In this document: piece after piece, positions 19,490-28,446 of the stretch
How positions within the stretch are numbered: position 1 is the first letter of the stretch
Layout: every line of letters starts with the position of its first letter
DNA from: CAYVQF01 sp964454015
GTDB lineage: Bacteria > Myxococcota_A > Bradymonadia > UBA4248
Assembly (NCBI GenBank): GCA_964454015.1
Contig: CAYVQF010000006.1
Location: 106,436-170,435 of the forward strand
DNA: 64,000 nucleotides
Reading direction: 5' to 3'
Notes under the pieces: model-generated
What the model saw: only the letters and a program-made list of their open reading frames with translations
What the model was told of the DNA's origin: nothing
Databases searched by the model: none
Program-made: the position numbers and the translations under genes

Positions 19490-21799
19490 ATGTGCCCACC
19501 CTGCAGACATACACTCGCACGCGCCACGGCCTTCGCAGTGGCCCTCTCTGCGCTGACCTTCTCTGTCGTCGGGCCTCGCCCCGCCGCAGCCCAAGACGGC
19601 CCAGGAATCATCTACAGCTACGAGAAAATCCACACGGGCAACACCACCCAGTGGGTCCTCATCCCCAAAGCCATGACCGGGGTCCTCTCCAATGACCTCG
19701 AGACCAACGTCCGCGCGGCCTTTCGCGCCTTGAAGGCGGCCAAGCCTCCGACCTATGGGCGCACGGATCTCGTGGTCGACCCTGCACAGCTCAAGGTGGG
19801 GAAAGCCACCGTCAGCATCGATCCCGACAAGACCAAGTACGCCCTCATCATCCAAGCCGAGGCCCTCCACACCCTGGAGAGCCTCGGAATTCACACGGTC
19901 ATCTTCAAAGGTGAGGAGCAGGTCACCATGACCACCCAAAGCCTCCCCTTTGCCGCCTTCACCTTGACCCTACCCATCTGGAGAGCTTTGCCCCCGGCAG
20001 AGGCCCCCGGCGCATGGGTGCGCATGCCCGACGCCTCGCTCATCGCCGCGGAAACCTTCACCCAGCGCCTCAACGCCGCCGACCCCAGCACGGTCAAAGC
20101 CCTCTACACAGAACTGGAACAGAGCGACCCCATCTCCAAACTCGGCATCCTCGAGCGTTTGCCGACGCTGAAGCTGCCAGGATGGGAAGACGCCGCCATG
20201 GGGCGGCTCAGGGATCCCGACCCCAACGTCCAGCTCGCCGCCATCCAGGCCCTCAGCGGCATCTCACAGCGCAACGTGCTCGACCAGATCGCGCGCCTCC
20301 TCGAGCGCGAAGCCACTCCCGCCGTCAAGAGCGCCGCCGCCGCCGTCTTGAGCGCCAGTGACAACCCGAACTACAACGTCTTTGGCCTCTACCACGCCCT
20401 GCGCGGCGATGACGTCGAGCAGGCACAAGCCGCCGTCCAGACCATGGTCGATCGCAAGCTCACCGACGCCACCCCAGAGATCATCAAGGCCCTCAGCCAC
20501 AACCGACTCCCCATCGCCAAGCGCGCCGCCACGGGACTCCGCCAACTCAACGCCGAAAAGGAACTCCTCAAGGCCCTGCGCGACAACGCACTCAACCCCG
20601 ACCTCCGCCTCCACATCGCCACCGAGCTGACCCAAGTGCGCGATCGCAAAGACGCCTTCGTCGGAGCAGCCTTCCTCGCCGCCAACGCCGAAGGACAAGC
20701 CGCCCTCGACGCCATCGAACAGCTACGTAACTTCAAAGATCCCGATCCCATGGACGCCCTCGTCGCGGCCCTCGCCAATCCCGACGCCGACGCCCGCCAC
20801 GCCGCCGCCATCGCCATCTTGAGCACCAAAAACAGCGCCGCCTTGCCGGCCATGGCCAAGGCCGCAGCAGATTTTCCCCTCCAAGCACAGCACTTCGAAG
20901 CACAAATGGTCGCCCTCCTGGTCGACGCCGAAAAACTCTCCGACATCGAATCCATGCTCAAGCGCGAGAAGGAGCCACTCATCAGGCGCGTCCTCTTCCA
21001 AGCCCTCGCCATCAAAGCCGCCGGGGCCAACCGCTTCGATAGCGCCCGCGAGCGTTTGCTCGCCGGCATCAACGAGCAGGATCCCCTCGTCCGCGGTGGC
21101 GCACTGCTGGGCCTCGCCCATGCCGCCGTCAACGATGACCTGCCACACATCACCGCCCAGGCCAAGCACGAAAGCCCCTCGGTGCGCATCGACGTCGCCG
21201 TCGCCCTGCGCCGCTTCCCTGCCGGGCAGGCCTCTGATGTCCTGCGCGCCCTCTGCGACGACGCCACACCCGCCGTCGCCGTCGCCGCCCTCGGCACCTT
21301 TGGCGCCCGCGCCGAGAAAGCCTACCTGCGCGAAATCACCCGGATGCCCAAGAGCGACCACCACGAGGTCCGCTCCGCCATGATCCGCGCCACCACCGCC
21401 ATGGCCGACGATGCCAACCGCGGTGATGTCATCGCCTTCGTCTCCAACGCCCTCTTCGACGCCGACCTCAGCGTCAAGCTCACGGCCATCGAGGCCCTCG
21501 GCGAGCTCCGTGACAGCCAAGCCATCGGAGCCCTGGCCCTCATGGTCCAAGATCCCGACAAGACCATCCAATACGCAACCTTTTTGGCACTCGGCAAAAG
21601 CCAGAACCCAGACGCCGCACAGATGCTCGCCACCAGCCTCAACAACCCCGATCCTGAAACCCGCGTCAGAGTGCTCCAAGCCATCGCCCTGCACGGGGCA
21701 CTCTCCCTGCGCCAACCCATCCAGGACCTCCTCGCCACGGAAGGGGAAGCCGCCGTGCGCACCGCTGCCGACGCGGCACTCCGCACCATCGGCAACTAG
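19490..21799 (+). CDS. Secreted HEAT-repeat protein
   Basis: The 769-residue protein starts at ATG 19490; the TTG three codons earlier is less likely. The signal peptide has a hydrophobic core and ends AAAQDG, a typical signal peptidase I site. Residues 30-180 form a beta-rich N-terminal domain, and the rest is a run of about a dozen HEAT/PBS-lyase-type helical pairs with the recurrent pattern of DPDPNVQLAAIQAL and DADLSVKLTAIEAL. Such solenoids bind proteins, so this one is probably a periplasmic scaffold. No catalytic residues are evident. It heads a same-strand block with the DUF192 lipoprotein and two metallopeptidases, which is the best clue to its partners. Confidence 0.85.
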   Translation: MCPPCRHTLARATAFAVALSALTFSVVGPRPAAAQDGPGIIYSYEKIHTGNTTQWVLIPKAMTGVLSNDLETNVRAAFRALKAAKPPTYGRTDLVVDPAQLKVGKATVSIDPDKTKYALIIQAEALHTLESLGIHTVIFKGEEQVTMTTQSLPFAAFTLTLPIWRALPPAEAPGAWVRMPDASLIAAETFTQRLNAADPSTVKALYTELEQSDPISKLGILERLPTLKLPGWEDAAMGRLRDPDPNVQLAAIQALSGISQRNVLDQIARLLEREATPAVKSAAAAVLSASDNPNYNVFGLYHALRGDDVEQAQAAVQTMVDRKLTDATPEIIKALSHNRLPIAKRAATGLRQLNAEKELLKALRDNALNPDLRLHIATELTQVRDRKDAFVGAAFLAANAEGQAALDAIEQLRNFKDPDPMDALVAALANPDADARHAAAIAILSTKNSAALPAMAKAAADFPLQAQHFEAQMVALLVDAEKLSDIESMLKREKEPLIRRVLFQALAIKAAGANRFDSARERLLAGINEQDPLVRGGALLGLAHAAVNDDLPHITAQAKHESPSVRIDVAVALRRFPAGQASDVLRALCDDATPAVAVAALGTFGARAEKAYLREITRMPKSDHHEVRSAMIRATTAMADDANRGDVIAFVSNALFDADLSVKLTAIEALGELRDSQAIGALALMVQDPDKTIQYATFLALGKSQNPDAAQMLATSLNNPDPETRVRVLQAIALHGALSLRQPIQDLLATEGEAAVRTAADAALRTIGN

Positions 21800-21845
21800 G
21801 CCCGCCTAGCCCGCCTCTCCCCACAACCTGGATCCAAAAGCTACA

Positions 21846-22541
21846 ATGAACCCCCATCTCCTTTGCCTTCGCACGCTTGGCGCCATCGTTGCCATCGCCA
21901 TCTGGGCGCCCCTGGCCTGTCAACGCCATGACCCCAACGAGCCACAACTGCGCCCCCTCGAGGCACCCACCCAAGCCACGACCGATGACCCCGGCTACAT
22001 GCTCCAGAGCCACCGACCAGGCGCACCCCTAGGCCAGGACTGCCACCAGGACCAGGAGTGTCAGCAACCCCTGCGCTGTCTCCGCTTCACCTGCACCGTG
22101 CCACCCGCCATCGACGGCATCGTCGCCGAGGACACCCCACAAGTGCGCTTCTTCCACGACGGCCAGCCCGTAGCCAACTTCTACCTCGAAGTGGCCCATA
22201 CCCCCTTCACCACCCAGCGAGGCCTCATGTTCCGCACCCGCATGGCCGACGATTGGGGCATGCTCTTCATCTTTCCCAACCAAGAACGACGCTCCTTCTG
22301 GATGCGCAACACCTTCATCCCCCTCGACATGATCTTCATCGACCAAGACGGCCGCATCGACAGCATCGTTGAAAACGCCAAACCCCTCGAAGAGCGACAG
22401 CGCTACGAATCCAAAGGACCGGCACGCTTCGTCATCGAACTCAAGTCTGGCACCAGCCGCCGAGTGGGCCTCAAGCCAGGACAACTCGCCCTCTTCCACC
22501 AGGTCGACGATCTGCCCTCCCACCTGCGCATCGCGCCTTGA
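21846..22541 (+). CDS. Lipoprotein with Cys-rich module and DUF192 domain
   Basis: The 231-residue protein has a signal sequence ending WAPLAC. Residues of about 60-80 contain four Cys spaced C-x5-C-x5-C-x4-C (CHQDQECQQPLRCLRFTC), which looks like a small disulfide-knotted module. Residues 95-225 are a DUF192 domain, recognised by FFLEVAHTPFTTQRGLMFR-like strands (VANFYLEVAHTPFTTQRGLM), FWMRNTFIPLDMIFID and the closing RFVIELKSG. The role of DUF192 is unsettled. The fusion to a Cys-rich module is not the usual stand-alone form. The stop overlaps the region just before the next start, so it is likely co-transcribed with the metallopeptidase gene. Confidence 0.85.
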   Translation: MNPHLLCLRTLGAIVAIAIWAPLACQRHDPNEPQLRPLEAPTQATTDDPGYMLQSHRPGAPLGQDCHQDQECQQPLRCLRFTCTVPPAIDGIVAEDTPQVRFFHDGQPVANFYLEVAHTPFTTQRGLMFRTRMADDWGMLFIFPNQERRSFWMRNTFIPLDMIFIDQDGRIDSIVENAKPLEERQRYESKGPARFVIELKSGTSRRVGLKPGQLALFHQVDDLPSHLRIAP

Positions 22542-22546
22542 GACCC

Positions 22547-24937
22547 ATGCCAGCCCCTTTCCTGCACCAAGCCCTCAACGCCCTGGGGTCCCGCTGCCGC
22601 GCCTGCCTCGACGCCCACACCAGCGGCGCCAACCGCAACGTCCACATCGCCCTGATCGCCTTGACCCTGCTCCTGGCCTTTCTCCCCCTCTTCAACCTCC
22701 TCGGCTACGAGTTCAGCCTCGCCATCGCTGTGGCCATCAGCCTCAGCACCGGCCCTCTGGTCATCTCCCACCTCCACCGCACCCCCACGCCCGCCAGCAT
22801 CACCCCCGCCCACGCCTTCGCCAACCTGTGCCGCCACCACGCCATCTTCCTCTTCCCGCCCTGGGCCATCATCTCCCTCAACGCCATCCGCGTCACCAAC
22901 TGCGACTATCTCGCCGGCCTCGCCTTCTACCTCTTCATCCCAGGCCTCACCCTCCCCTTCGCCATCGTCCTCGCCATGACCCTCGCCGTGGCCCTCCCCC
23001 AACGCCGCCGACTCGCCATCTCCACCTATTTCCTCGTCTTTTTCCTATCCCTTGCCGGCGCCGCCGCCTTCCTCCTCAGCGAACCTCCCATCGTGGTCGT
23101 CAACCCCTTCTTCGGCTACTTCGCCGGCTCCATCTACGACGAGGCCCTGCGCATCCCCATACCGCTCATGGCCTACCGCGCAGCCCTCTGCGCCGTCGTC
23201 TTGTTCGCCATCGCTGCCTTCGAGCTTCGTTTCCACTGGCAAGTGAAGCAGCGCCTCGCGGCCGGCTGGCTCACCCTCGCCATCCTCAGTGCCCTGGCCA
23301 CGGCGCTCCTCGTCTCCTACAGCCAACCCCTCGGAATCTCCATCAACAGACGGGCCGTACAGCAGCAACTCGGCGCCGCCACCCAAACCCAGCACTTCAC
23401 CATTTACCACAGCGCCGCCCCGGAATGGCGGGAAAAGGCCACCGCCATGGCGGAAGATCACGACTTCCGCTACCACCAACTCGCCGCATTCTTCGGCAAC
23501 CAGCCCCCGGCCACGCCCGTGCAGGTCTATGTCTACCCCGACCGCGACACCAAGGCCCACCTCATGGGCGCCAGAAACACCCTGGTCGCCAAGCTCTGGC
23601 TGGGAGAAATGCACATCCTCTACCACCACTACGCCGCCTCCGTCGTCAAACACGAGCTCGCCCACGTCTTCAGCGCCGACTTCGGCTCCGGACCCCTCCG
23701 CCTCTCCGCGCGCTGGGGCATCTTCCCGCAAATGGCTTGGGTCGAAGGCATGGCCGTTGCCGCCGAATGGCCCGCCACCGAACTGACCCCCCATGGCTGG
23801 GCCGCTGCCATGCTCGCCCTCGAAATCGCCCCACCCTTGACAGAGCTCATCGAAACACGCGCCTTCTGGGGCACCCACTCCAGAACCGCCTACACCCTCA
23901 TGGGATCCTTCGTCCGCTGGCTCATCGACGACCAAGGCATCGACAAAGCCAAAGCCGTCTACCGCGGCCAACCCTTCGCCGAGGTCTACCACCGCAGCGT
24001 CGAAGACGCCGTCGCCGCCTGGGAGACAGAAATGCGCCGCCACCCCCTCTCCCCACGTGAGCTCGAGGTGGCCCGCTTGACCTTCGACCGCCCACCCATC
24101 TTCGCCAAAAAGTGCGCCCGATCCCTCGCCGACAAATCAATCCAGGCCCAACAATGGGCCCGCCAAGGTCACTATGAACGCGCCCTCGACCTCGCCCTCG
24201 AGGTCCACCATTACGATCGCCAGGTCCCAGAATACCAGCAAGGCGTCCTCGATGTGCTCCTCCTGGCCCAGCGCCTACCTGAAGCACTCGCCTGGACCGA
24301 GCGCATCCTCGACGCAGAAAAGCTCGGCCGCGCTGCCACCGCCACCCTCGAAGAAGTCCAAGCCGATCTCATGTGGCAGCTCGGACGCCGCGAAGAAGCC
24401 GCCCTGCGCTACGCCGCCCTCCTCCAGCGTCCCGCCCTACCGCTGGATCGGCTGCGCGGGATTCAGATCAAAGCCTACGCACTGGCAGATCCCAGGCTGC
24501 ACCTCCCCGTTGGCTACTATTTTTTCAAAAACACCAACACCGCCGCTCGCTTGGCCCGCTTGTGGGGCGCTCTCGACGACCACCCCGACCCGGTCCTCGC
24601 CTATCTCTGCGGCCTGCTCACAGCCCAACTCGACCAACACGAGATCGCCCTGACCTGGCTCCAGCGCGCCCTCGCGGGTGAGCTACCCAGCCCGGAAATC
24701 GCCGAAAATGCACGCTTCATCCTCGCAGAAAGCCGCTATTTCACCCTCGACTTAGATGGCGCACGGAGCGATTTCCACCACCTCTCCCACCACGCCCAGA
24801 GCTCCGGCGCCCGCGCCCGCGCTCTGGACTGGGAGGAACGCGTCGCATGGAAGCAGGCTCGCCTCCTCGACGCGAATGCGTTAGATTCCAACCCCGCCGC
24901 GCCTCTCAAAGGCGAGCTGAACACGGGCAACCGATGA
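22547..24937 (+). CDS. Membrane-anchored gluzincin metallopeptidase with C-terminal TPR-like region
   Basis: The 796-residue protein starts at ATG 22547, five bases after the previous stop. Residues 25-270 contain about six to eight hydrophobic spans. A soluble domain follows with HELAH at 369-373 and WVEGMA, giving Glu400, 26 residues after the second His. This is the HExxH...E zinc site of gluzincins, close to the peptidase-MA type. The last 300 residues are helical with TPR-like spacing. The protein is probably in the inner membrane with the catalytic domain in the periplasm; that topology is inferred. No substrate is known. A second, secreted protein with the same catalytic motif follows two genes later. 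Confidence 0.82.
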   Translation: MPAPFLHQALNALGSRCRACLDAHTSGANRNVHIALIALTLLLAFLPLFNLLGYEFSLAIAVAISLSTGPLVISHLHRTPTPASITPAHAFANLCRHHAIFLFPPWAIISLNAIRVTNCDYLAGLAFYLFIPGLTLPFAIVLAMTLAVALPQRRRLAISTYFLVFFLSLAGAAAFLLSEPPIVVVNPFFGYFAGSIYDEALRIPIPLMAYRAALCAVVLFAIAAFELRFHWQVKQRLAAGWLTLAILSALATALLVSYSQPLGISINRRAVQQQLGAATQTQHFTIYHSAAPEWREKATAMAEDHDFRYHQLAAFFGNQPPATPVQVYVYPDRDTKAHLMGARNTLVAKLWLGEMHILYHHYAASVVKHELAHVFSADFGSGPLRLSARWGIFPQMAWVEGMAVAAEWPATELTPHGWAAAMLALEIAPPLTELIETRAFWGTHSRTAYTLMGSFVRWLIDDQGIDKAKAVYRGQPFAEVYHRSVEDAVAAWETEMRRHPLSPRELEVARLTFDRPPIFAKKCARSLADKSIQAQQWARQGHYERALDLALEVHHYDRQVPEYQQGVLDVLLLAQRLPEALAWTERILDAEKLGRAATATLEEVQADLMWQLGRREEAALRYAALLQRPALPLDRLRGIQIKAYALADPRLHLPVGYYFFKNTNTAARLARLWGALDDHPDPVLAYLCGLLTAQLDQHEIALTWLQRALAGELPSPEIAENARFILAESRYFTLDLDGARSDFHHLSHHAQSSGARARALDWEERVAWKQARLLDANALDSNPAAPLKGELNTGNR

Positions 24938-25064
24938 GCAACAGCGGCAAAATGCTAACACCCAGCACCTTGGGGAACTGCGACCTGGAATGTTCCCGCG
25001 CCAACGCCCCGTTAGTCTCATGAGCTGCGCGCTGCAACTCGACGGACCGCCTCTAGGAGTTACG

Positions 25065-25607
25065 ATGTCCTCAGCACTCGCCTATAGATTTGCGCCTCTG
25101 TCTCTGATCCTCGCCCTGATGCTGCTCCTCAACGTGGCCTGTGCTTCCTCTCATCTGCGCACGGAGGACTTTCAACAGCCACGCGCCTTCCGCATCGACG
25201 CGCAGGCCAACATCCCCAACACCGAGCAGAATCGCGCCGTCCTCGAGACGGTCAACACCTACCGCCAAGCCATGGTGCGCAAAGATCTCAAGACCTTGGC
25301 CAGCCTCATCGCTTCCAACTATTACGAGAACGCCTCCACCACTGACGACCTCAGCGATGATTATGGCAACGAGCGCCTCCCTGAGCTCCTCCACGAGTAC
25401 CTCGGCCAGAGCGTCCGCGAAATGCGCTATGCCATGGAAATCAAACAGCTCACCTCGGCCCTCGACACCATCCTCGTCGATTACCAATACGACATCAGCT
25501 TCCGCTACGAGTATGCCGGCCGCGAATACTGGCACTCCAAGAACGACGTCAACCGCTTGACCTTGGTCTGGGAAGACGACACATGGAAGATCGCTGGCGG
25601 CTTGTAG
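25065..25607 (+). CDS. Small lipoprotein with NTF2-like domain
   Basis: The 180-residue product starts at ATG 25065 with GGAG six bases upstream. An earlier in-frame start at 24990 would displace the signal peptide. The signal sequence ends LLLNVAC. After a short linker, residues 50-180 show the helix-helix-strand pattern of an NTF2/SnoaL-like domain: AVLETVNTYRQAMVRKDLKTL, SNYYENAS, and repeated W/Y-containing strands ending in WKIAGGL. It probably binds a ligand or partner at the membrane. It sits between two metallopeptidase genes, 127 bases after one and 51 before the other. Confidence 0.7.
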   Translation: MSSALAYRFAPLSLILALMLLLNVACASSHLRTEDFQQPRAFRIDAQANIPNTEQNRAVLETVNTYRQAMVRKDLKTLASLIASNYYENASTTDDLSDDYGNERLPELLHEYLGQSVREMRYAMEIKQLTSALDTILVDYQYDISFRYEYAGREYWHSKNDVNRLTLVWEDDTWKIAGGL

Positions 25608-25658
25608 CGACAACGCGCAGGACACGCGCAGGGGCACCGCCTTGGAGCTTCGGGACGT

Positions 25659-28445
25659 ATGAACTTTGCACGCACCGTCATCGCCCTGACCGCCATTCTC
25701 CTCATCGGCGCCGCGCCACTGCGAGCCTCACCCCTCATCCCTGAAGCACAGCGCCTCTTCAACGCCGGCAACTATCAGGCCGCGGAACGCGTCTTCCTCG
25801 CCGCCCAAGAGGCCCAACCCGAAGACGGCGAAGCACTCCTCGGATTGGCCCAGGTCTACGAGCGCACCGGACAATACGACCGCCTCCAGCAAAGCCTGGA
25901 CGAAGCCAAAAACAAAGCGCCCATCGCCTCCATGGCCAAAACCATGGCCGCGGAACACCTTGTCCGCATGGGCCGCTACAACGACGCCAAGAAAGCCTTC
26001 GAGGCCATCCTCGACAAAGAACCCGACAACCTCCGCGCCATGATCGCCCTGGGCGAACTCTACTACCTCCAAGGAGCCAAGTCCCAAGGGGACCGCATCA
26101 TGGGCGCCTTCACCCAACTCTACAACAAGGGCAAGGCCACCACCCCCGAAGCCTTGGCAGCCGTTGGCGTCGCCATGTTTCACCTCGAATCCTACAACGA
26201 CGCCAACCTCGCCTTCACCAGCGCCATGGAAGCCGACGCCAACTATCTCGACGGCCTCGTGCTCCACGCCCAACTCTTCCTCGAAAAATACAACCAGCGC
26301 GAAGCGAACCAGCTCCTCGCCAAAGCCCTCGCCATCGATCCCAATCACCCCGAAGCCCGCGTCGCCCTGGCGCGCCTCAACCTGGAAACATGGGACATCC
26401 GCGCCGCTCGCGCCGAAGCCGAGCGCGCCCTCTCGGTCAACCCCAACCTCCTCTCAGCCCTCAACATCATGGCTGAAATCCTCATGATGGACGAGGCCAT
26501 CGACAGCGCCCTCATCTACCTCGACCGCGCCCTCGCCATCAACCCCAACCACCTCCCCTCACTCGCTCTCAAGGCCAGCGCCTACTACCTCGACGACGAC
26601 ACCAAAGCCCAAAAAGCCGTGGAGAAGCAGGTCACCAAAATCAACCCGCGCTACGCACGACTCTACGAAACCATCGCCCGCTTCGCCGAATACGCCCACC
26701 GCTACGACGATGTCGTCACCCTCTACGAGAAGGCCCTCAAGATCGACCCTGCCTACTGGCGCGCCTATGTCGGCCTCGGCACCGCCTACATGCGCAGCGG
26801 CGACGACAAAAAAAGCGCTGAATTTCTCGCCAAGGCCTTCGACGCCGACCCATGGAACGTCCGCGCCTTCAACATGATCGAGCTCTACGACCGCACCCTC
26901 CCCCACTACCGCATCGTCGAGAGGGGACCGCTCCGCTTTCGCTTCCACAAAGACGAAAAAGAAATCCTCGAACTCTATGTCCCACCACTCGTCGAGGGCA
27001 TGTACAACGTCTTCACGCGAAAATACGGCTACACCCCGCCAGGCACCATCACCCTCGAACTCTTTCCCGATCCCGTCACCTTCTCCAAACGCTCCGTCGG
27101 CCTCCCGCTCATCGATCCTCAAGGCATCTGCTTCGGCAAGGTCATCACCGCCCTCAGCCCCTCACAAGGCAACTTCAATTGGGCCCAAGTCCTCACCCAT
27201 GAGCTGGCCCACTCCTTTCACTTGGCCCTCTCGCGCTCCCGCGTGCCCAGGTGGTTCACCGAGGGATTGGCCGAGTACGAAACCATCGTCGCCCGCCGCG
27301 AGTGGCAACGGGAACACCACATCGAACTGTGGAGCGCCTTCCGTAACGGGGAAATCCCCTCCATCGCCAAGCTCAACCAAGGCTTCATGGAGCAGAGCCT
27401 CCACAAAGTCGTCGTCGCCTACTATCTCTCCAGCCTGGTCATCGAGTTCATCGATGAACGGCATGGCTTCGATGCCATCGTCCAAATGCTCACCGCCTGG
27501 GGCCAATCCCAAAAGACCCCTGAGGTCTTTCAAAATGTCCTGAACATGGCCATCCCCGAATTCGACCAAGCCTTCCACGCCTGGCTGGAGCAGCGCTTTG
27601 GCTACCTTGATAAGAGCCACGACATCGATCCTGAGAACTACGTCACCCATTACCAGCGCTACCTCGACGCCGCAGCCGCGGCCCCACAGGATGCCACGGC
27701 GCTAGCCGATGCGGGCCTGGCTGAACTCTTCGCCCTCCGCATCGACGCCGCCAGGGACCTCCTCGCCAAGGCCATCGCCATCGACCCTAAAAACACCCAA
27801 GCCAATTACCTCGGCGGTATCCTCGCCCTGCGAGAAGGGAACTACGAAAAGGCCCAGGGCCACTACCAGGTCCTCCTCGACGCCAATATCGACGGCTATA
27901 CCATCCGCATCGAGCTCGGACACCTCCACCTCATGCTCAAACAAAACGACAAAGCCATCGTCCACCTCGACAAAGCCAAGTCCTTCTTCCCCAAAGGGGT
28001 CGAGCCCTATCTGCAGCTCAGCCGCCTCTACCTCAGCCAAAATGACCACCGCAAAGCCAGGCAAGAGCTGGAGGGACTCCTCGAAATCGACCAACACAGC
28101 TTCGCCACGGCACAGAAACTCTTTGAACTCACCTATGACGCCGGTGAGCATAACCGCGCCCGGCGCTTCGGCGAAATCGCCATCGACATCAACCCCTTCG
28201 ACCCCGGCATCCACGGCAAGCTCGCCGATATCGGCGTGCGGCAGCAGGACTGGCTCCTGGCAGAACGCGAATTCAAAGCACTCCTCGCCCTCACGCCGCG
28301 TGAGCCCTTGGACGCCTATCTCGGACTCGCCCTCGTCTACCTCGAGCTCGGCCTAGCGGTGCAGGCCAAAGCCTACCTCGAGCTGGCGCGAGCCGTCAGC
28401 CCCAACGAGCCCCGCATCTCAGCCATCGAAGCCCGGCTCAAGTGA
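25659..28445 (+). CDS. Secreted TPR protein with internal gluzincin metallopeptidase domain
   Basis: The 928-residue protein has a signal peptide (cleavage likely after PLRA) and no lipobox. Residues 25-420 form about ten TPR units, for example GEALLGLAQVYERTGQYDRL. The catalytic domain spans about 430-620 with HELAH at 514-518 and FTEGLAEYE, giving Glu535 sixteen residues after the second His. This matches peptidase-MA-like gluzincins. The C-terminal 300 residues return to TPR units. TPR arms on both sides of a protease suggest a substrate-recruiting periplasmic enzyme. The start codon is 51 bases after the NTF2-like lipoprotein stop. The stop nearly touches the convergent dnaJ stop. Confidence 0.87.
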   Translation: MNFARTVIALTAILLIGAAPLRASPLIPEAQRLFNAGNYQAAERVFLAAQEAQPEDGEALLGLAQVYERTGQYDRLQQSLDEAKNKAPIASMAKTMAAEHLVRMGRYNDAKKAFEAILDKEPDNLRAMIALGELYYLQGAKSQGDRIMGAFTQLYNKGKATTPEALAAVGVAMFHLESYNDANLAFTSAMEADANYLDGLVLHAQLFLEKYNQREANQLLAKALAIDPNHPEARVALARLNLETWDIRAARAEAERALSVNPNLLSALNIMAEILMMDEAIDSALIYLDRALAINPNHLPSLALKASAYYLDDDTKAQKAVEKQVTKINPRYARLYETIARFAEYAHRYDDVVTLYEKALKIDPAYWRAYVGLGTAYMRSGDDKKSAEFLAKAFDADPWNVRAFNMIELYDRTLPHYRIVERGPLRFRFHKDEKEILELYVPPLVEGMYNVFTRKYGYTPPGTITLELFPDPVTFSKRSVGLPLIDPQGICFGKVITALSPSQGNFNWAQVLTHELAHSFHLALSRSRVPRWFTEGLAEYETIVARREWQREHHIELWSAFRNGEIPSIAKLNQGFMEQSLHKVVVAYYLSSLVIEFIDERHGFDAIVQMLTAWGQSQKTPEVFQNVLNMAIPEFDQAFHAWLEQRFGYLDKSHDIDPENYVTHYQRYLDAAAAAPQDATALADAGLAELFALRIDAARDLLAKAIAIDPKNTQANYLGGILALREGNYEKAQGHYQVLLDANIDGYTIRIELGHLHLMLKQNDKAIVHLDKAKSFFPKGVEPYLQLSRLYLSQNDHRKARQELEGLLEIDQHSFATAQKLFELTYDAGEHNRARRFGEIAIDINPFDPGIHGKLADIGVRQQDWLLAEREFKALLALTPREPLDAYLGLALVYLELGLAVQAKAYLELARAVSPNEPRISAIEARLK

Positions 28446-28446
28446 C

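Noticed and set aside
22369..24060. 563-codon forward frame overlapping the membrane metallopeptidase
   Set aside because: Pro/Arg/His-rich out-of-phase shadow of the real gene.
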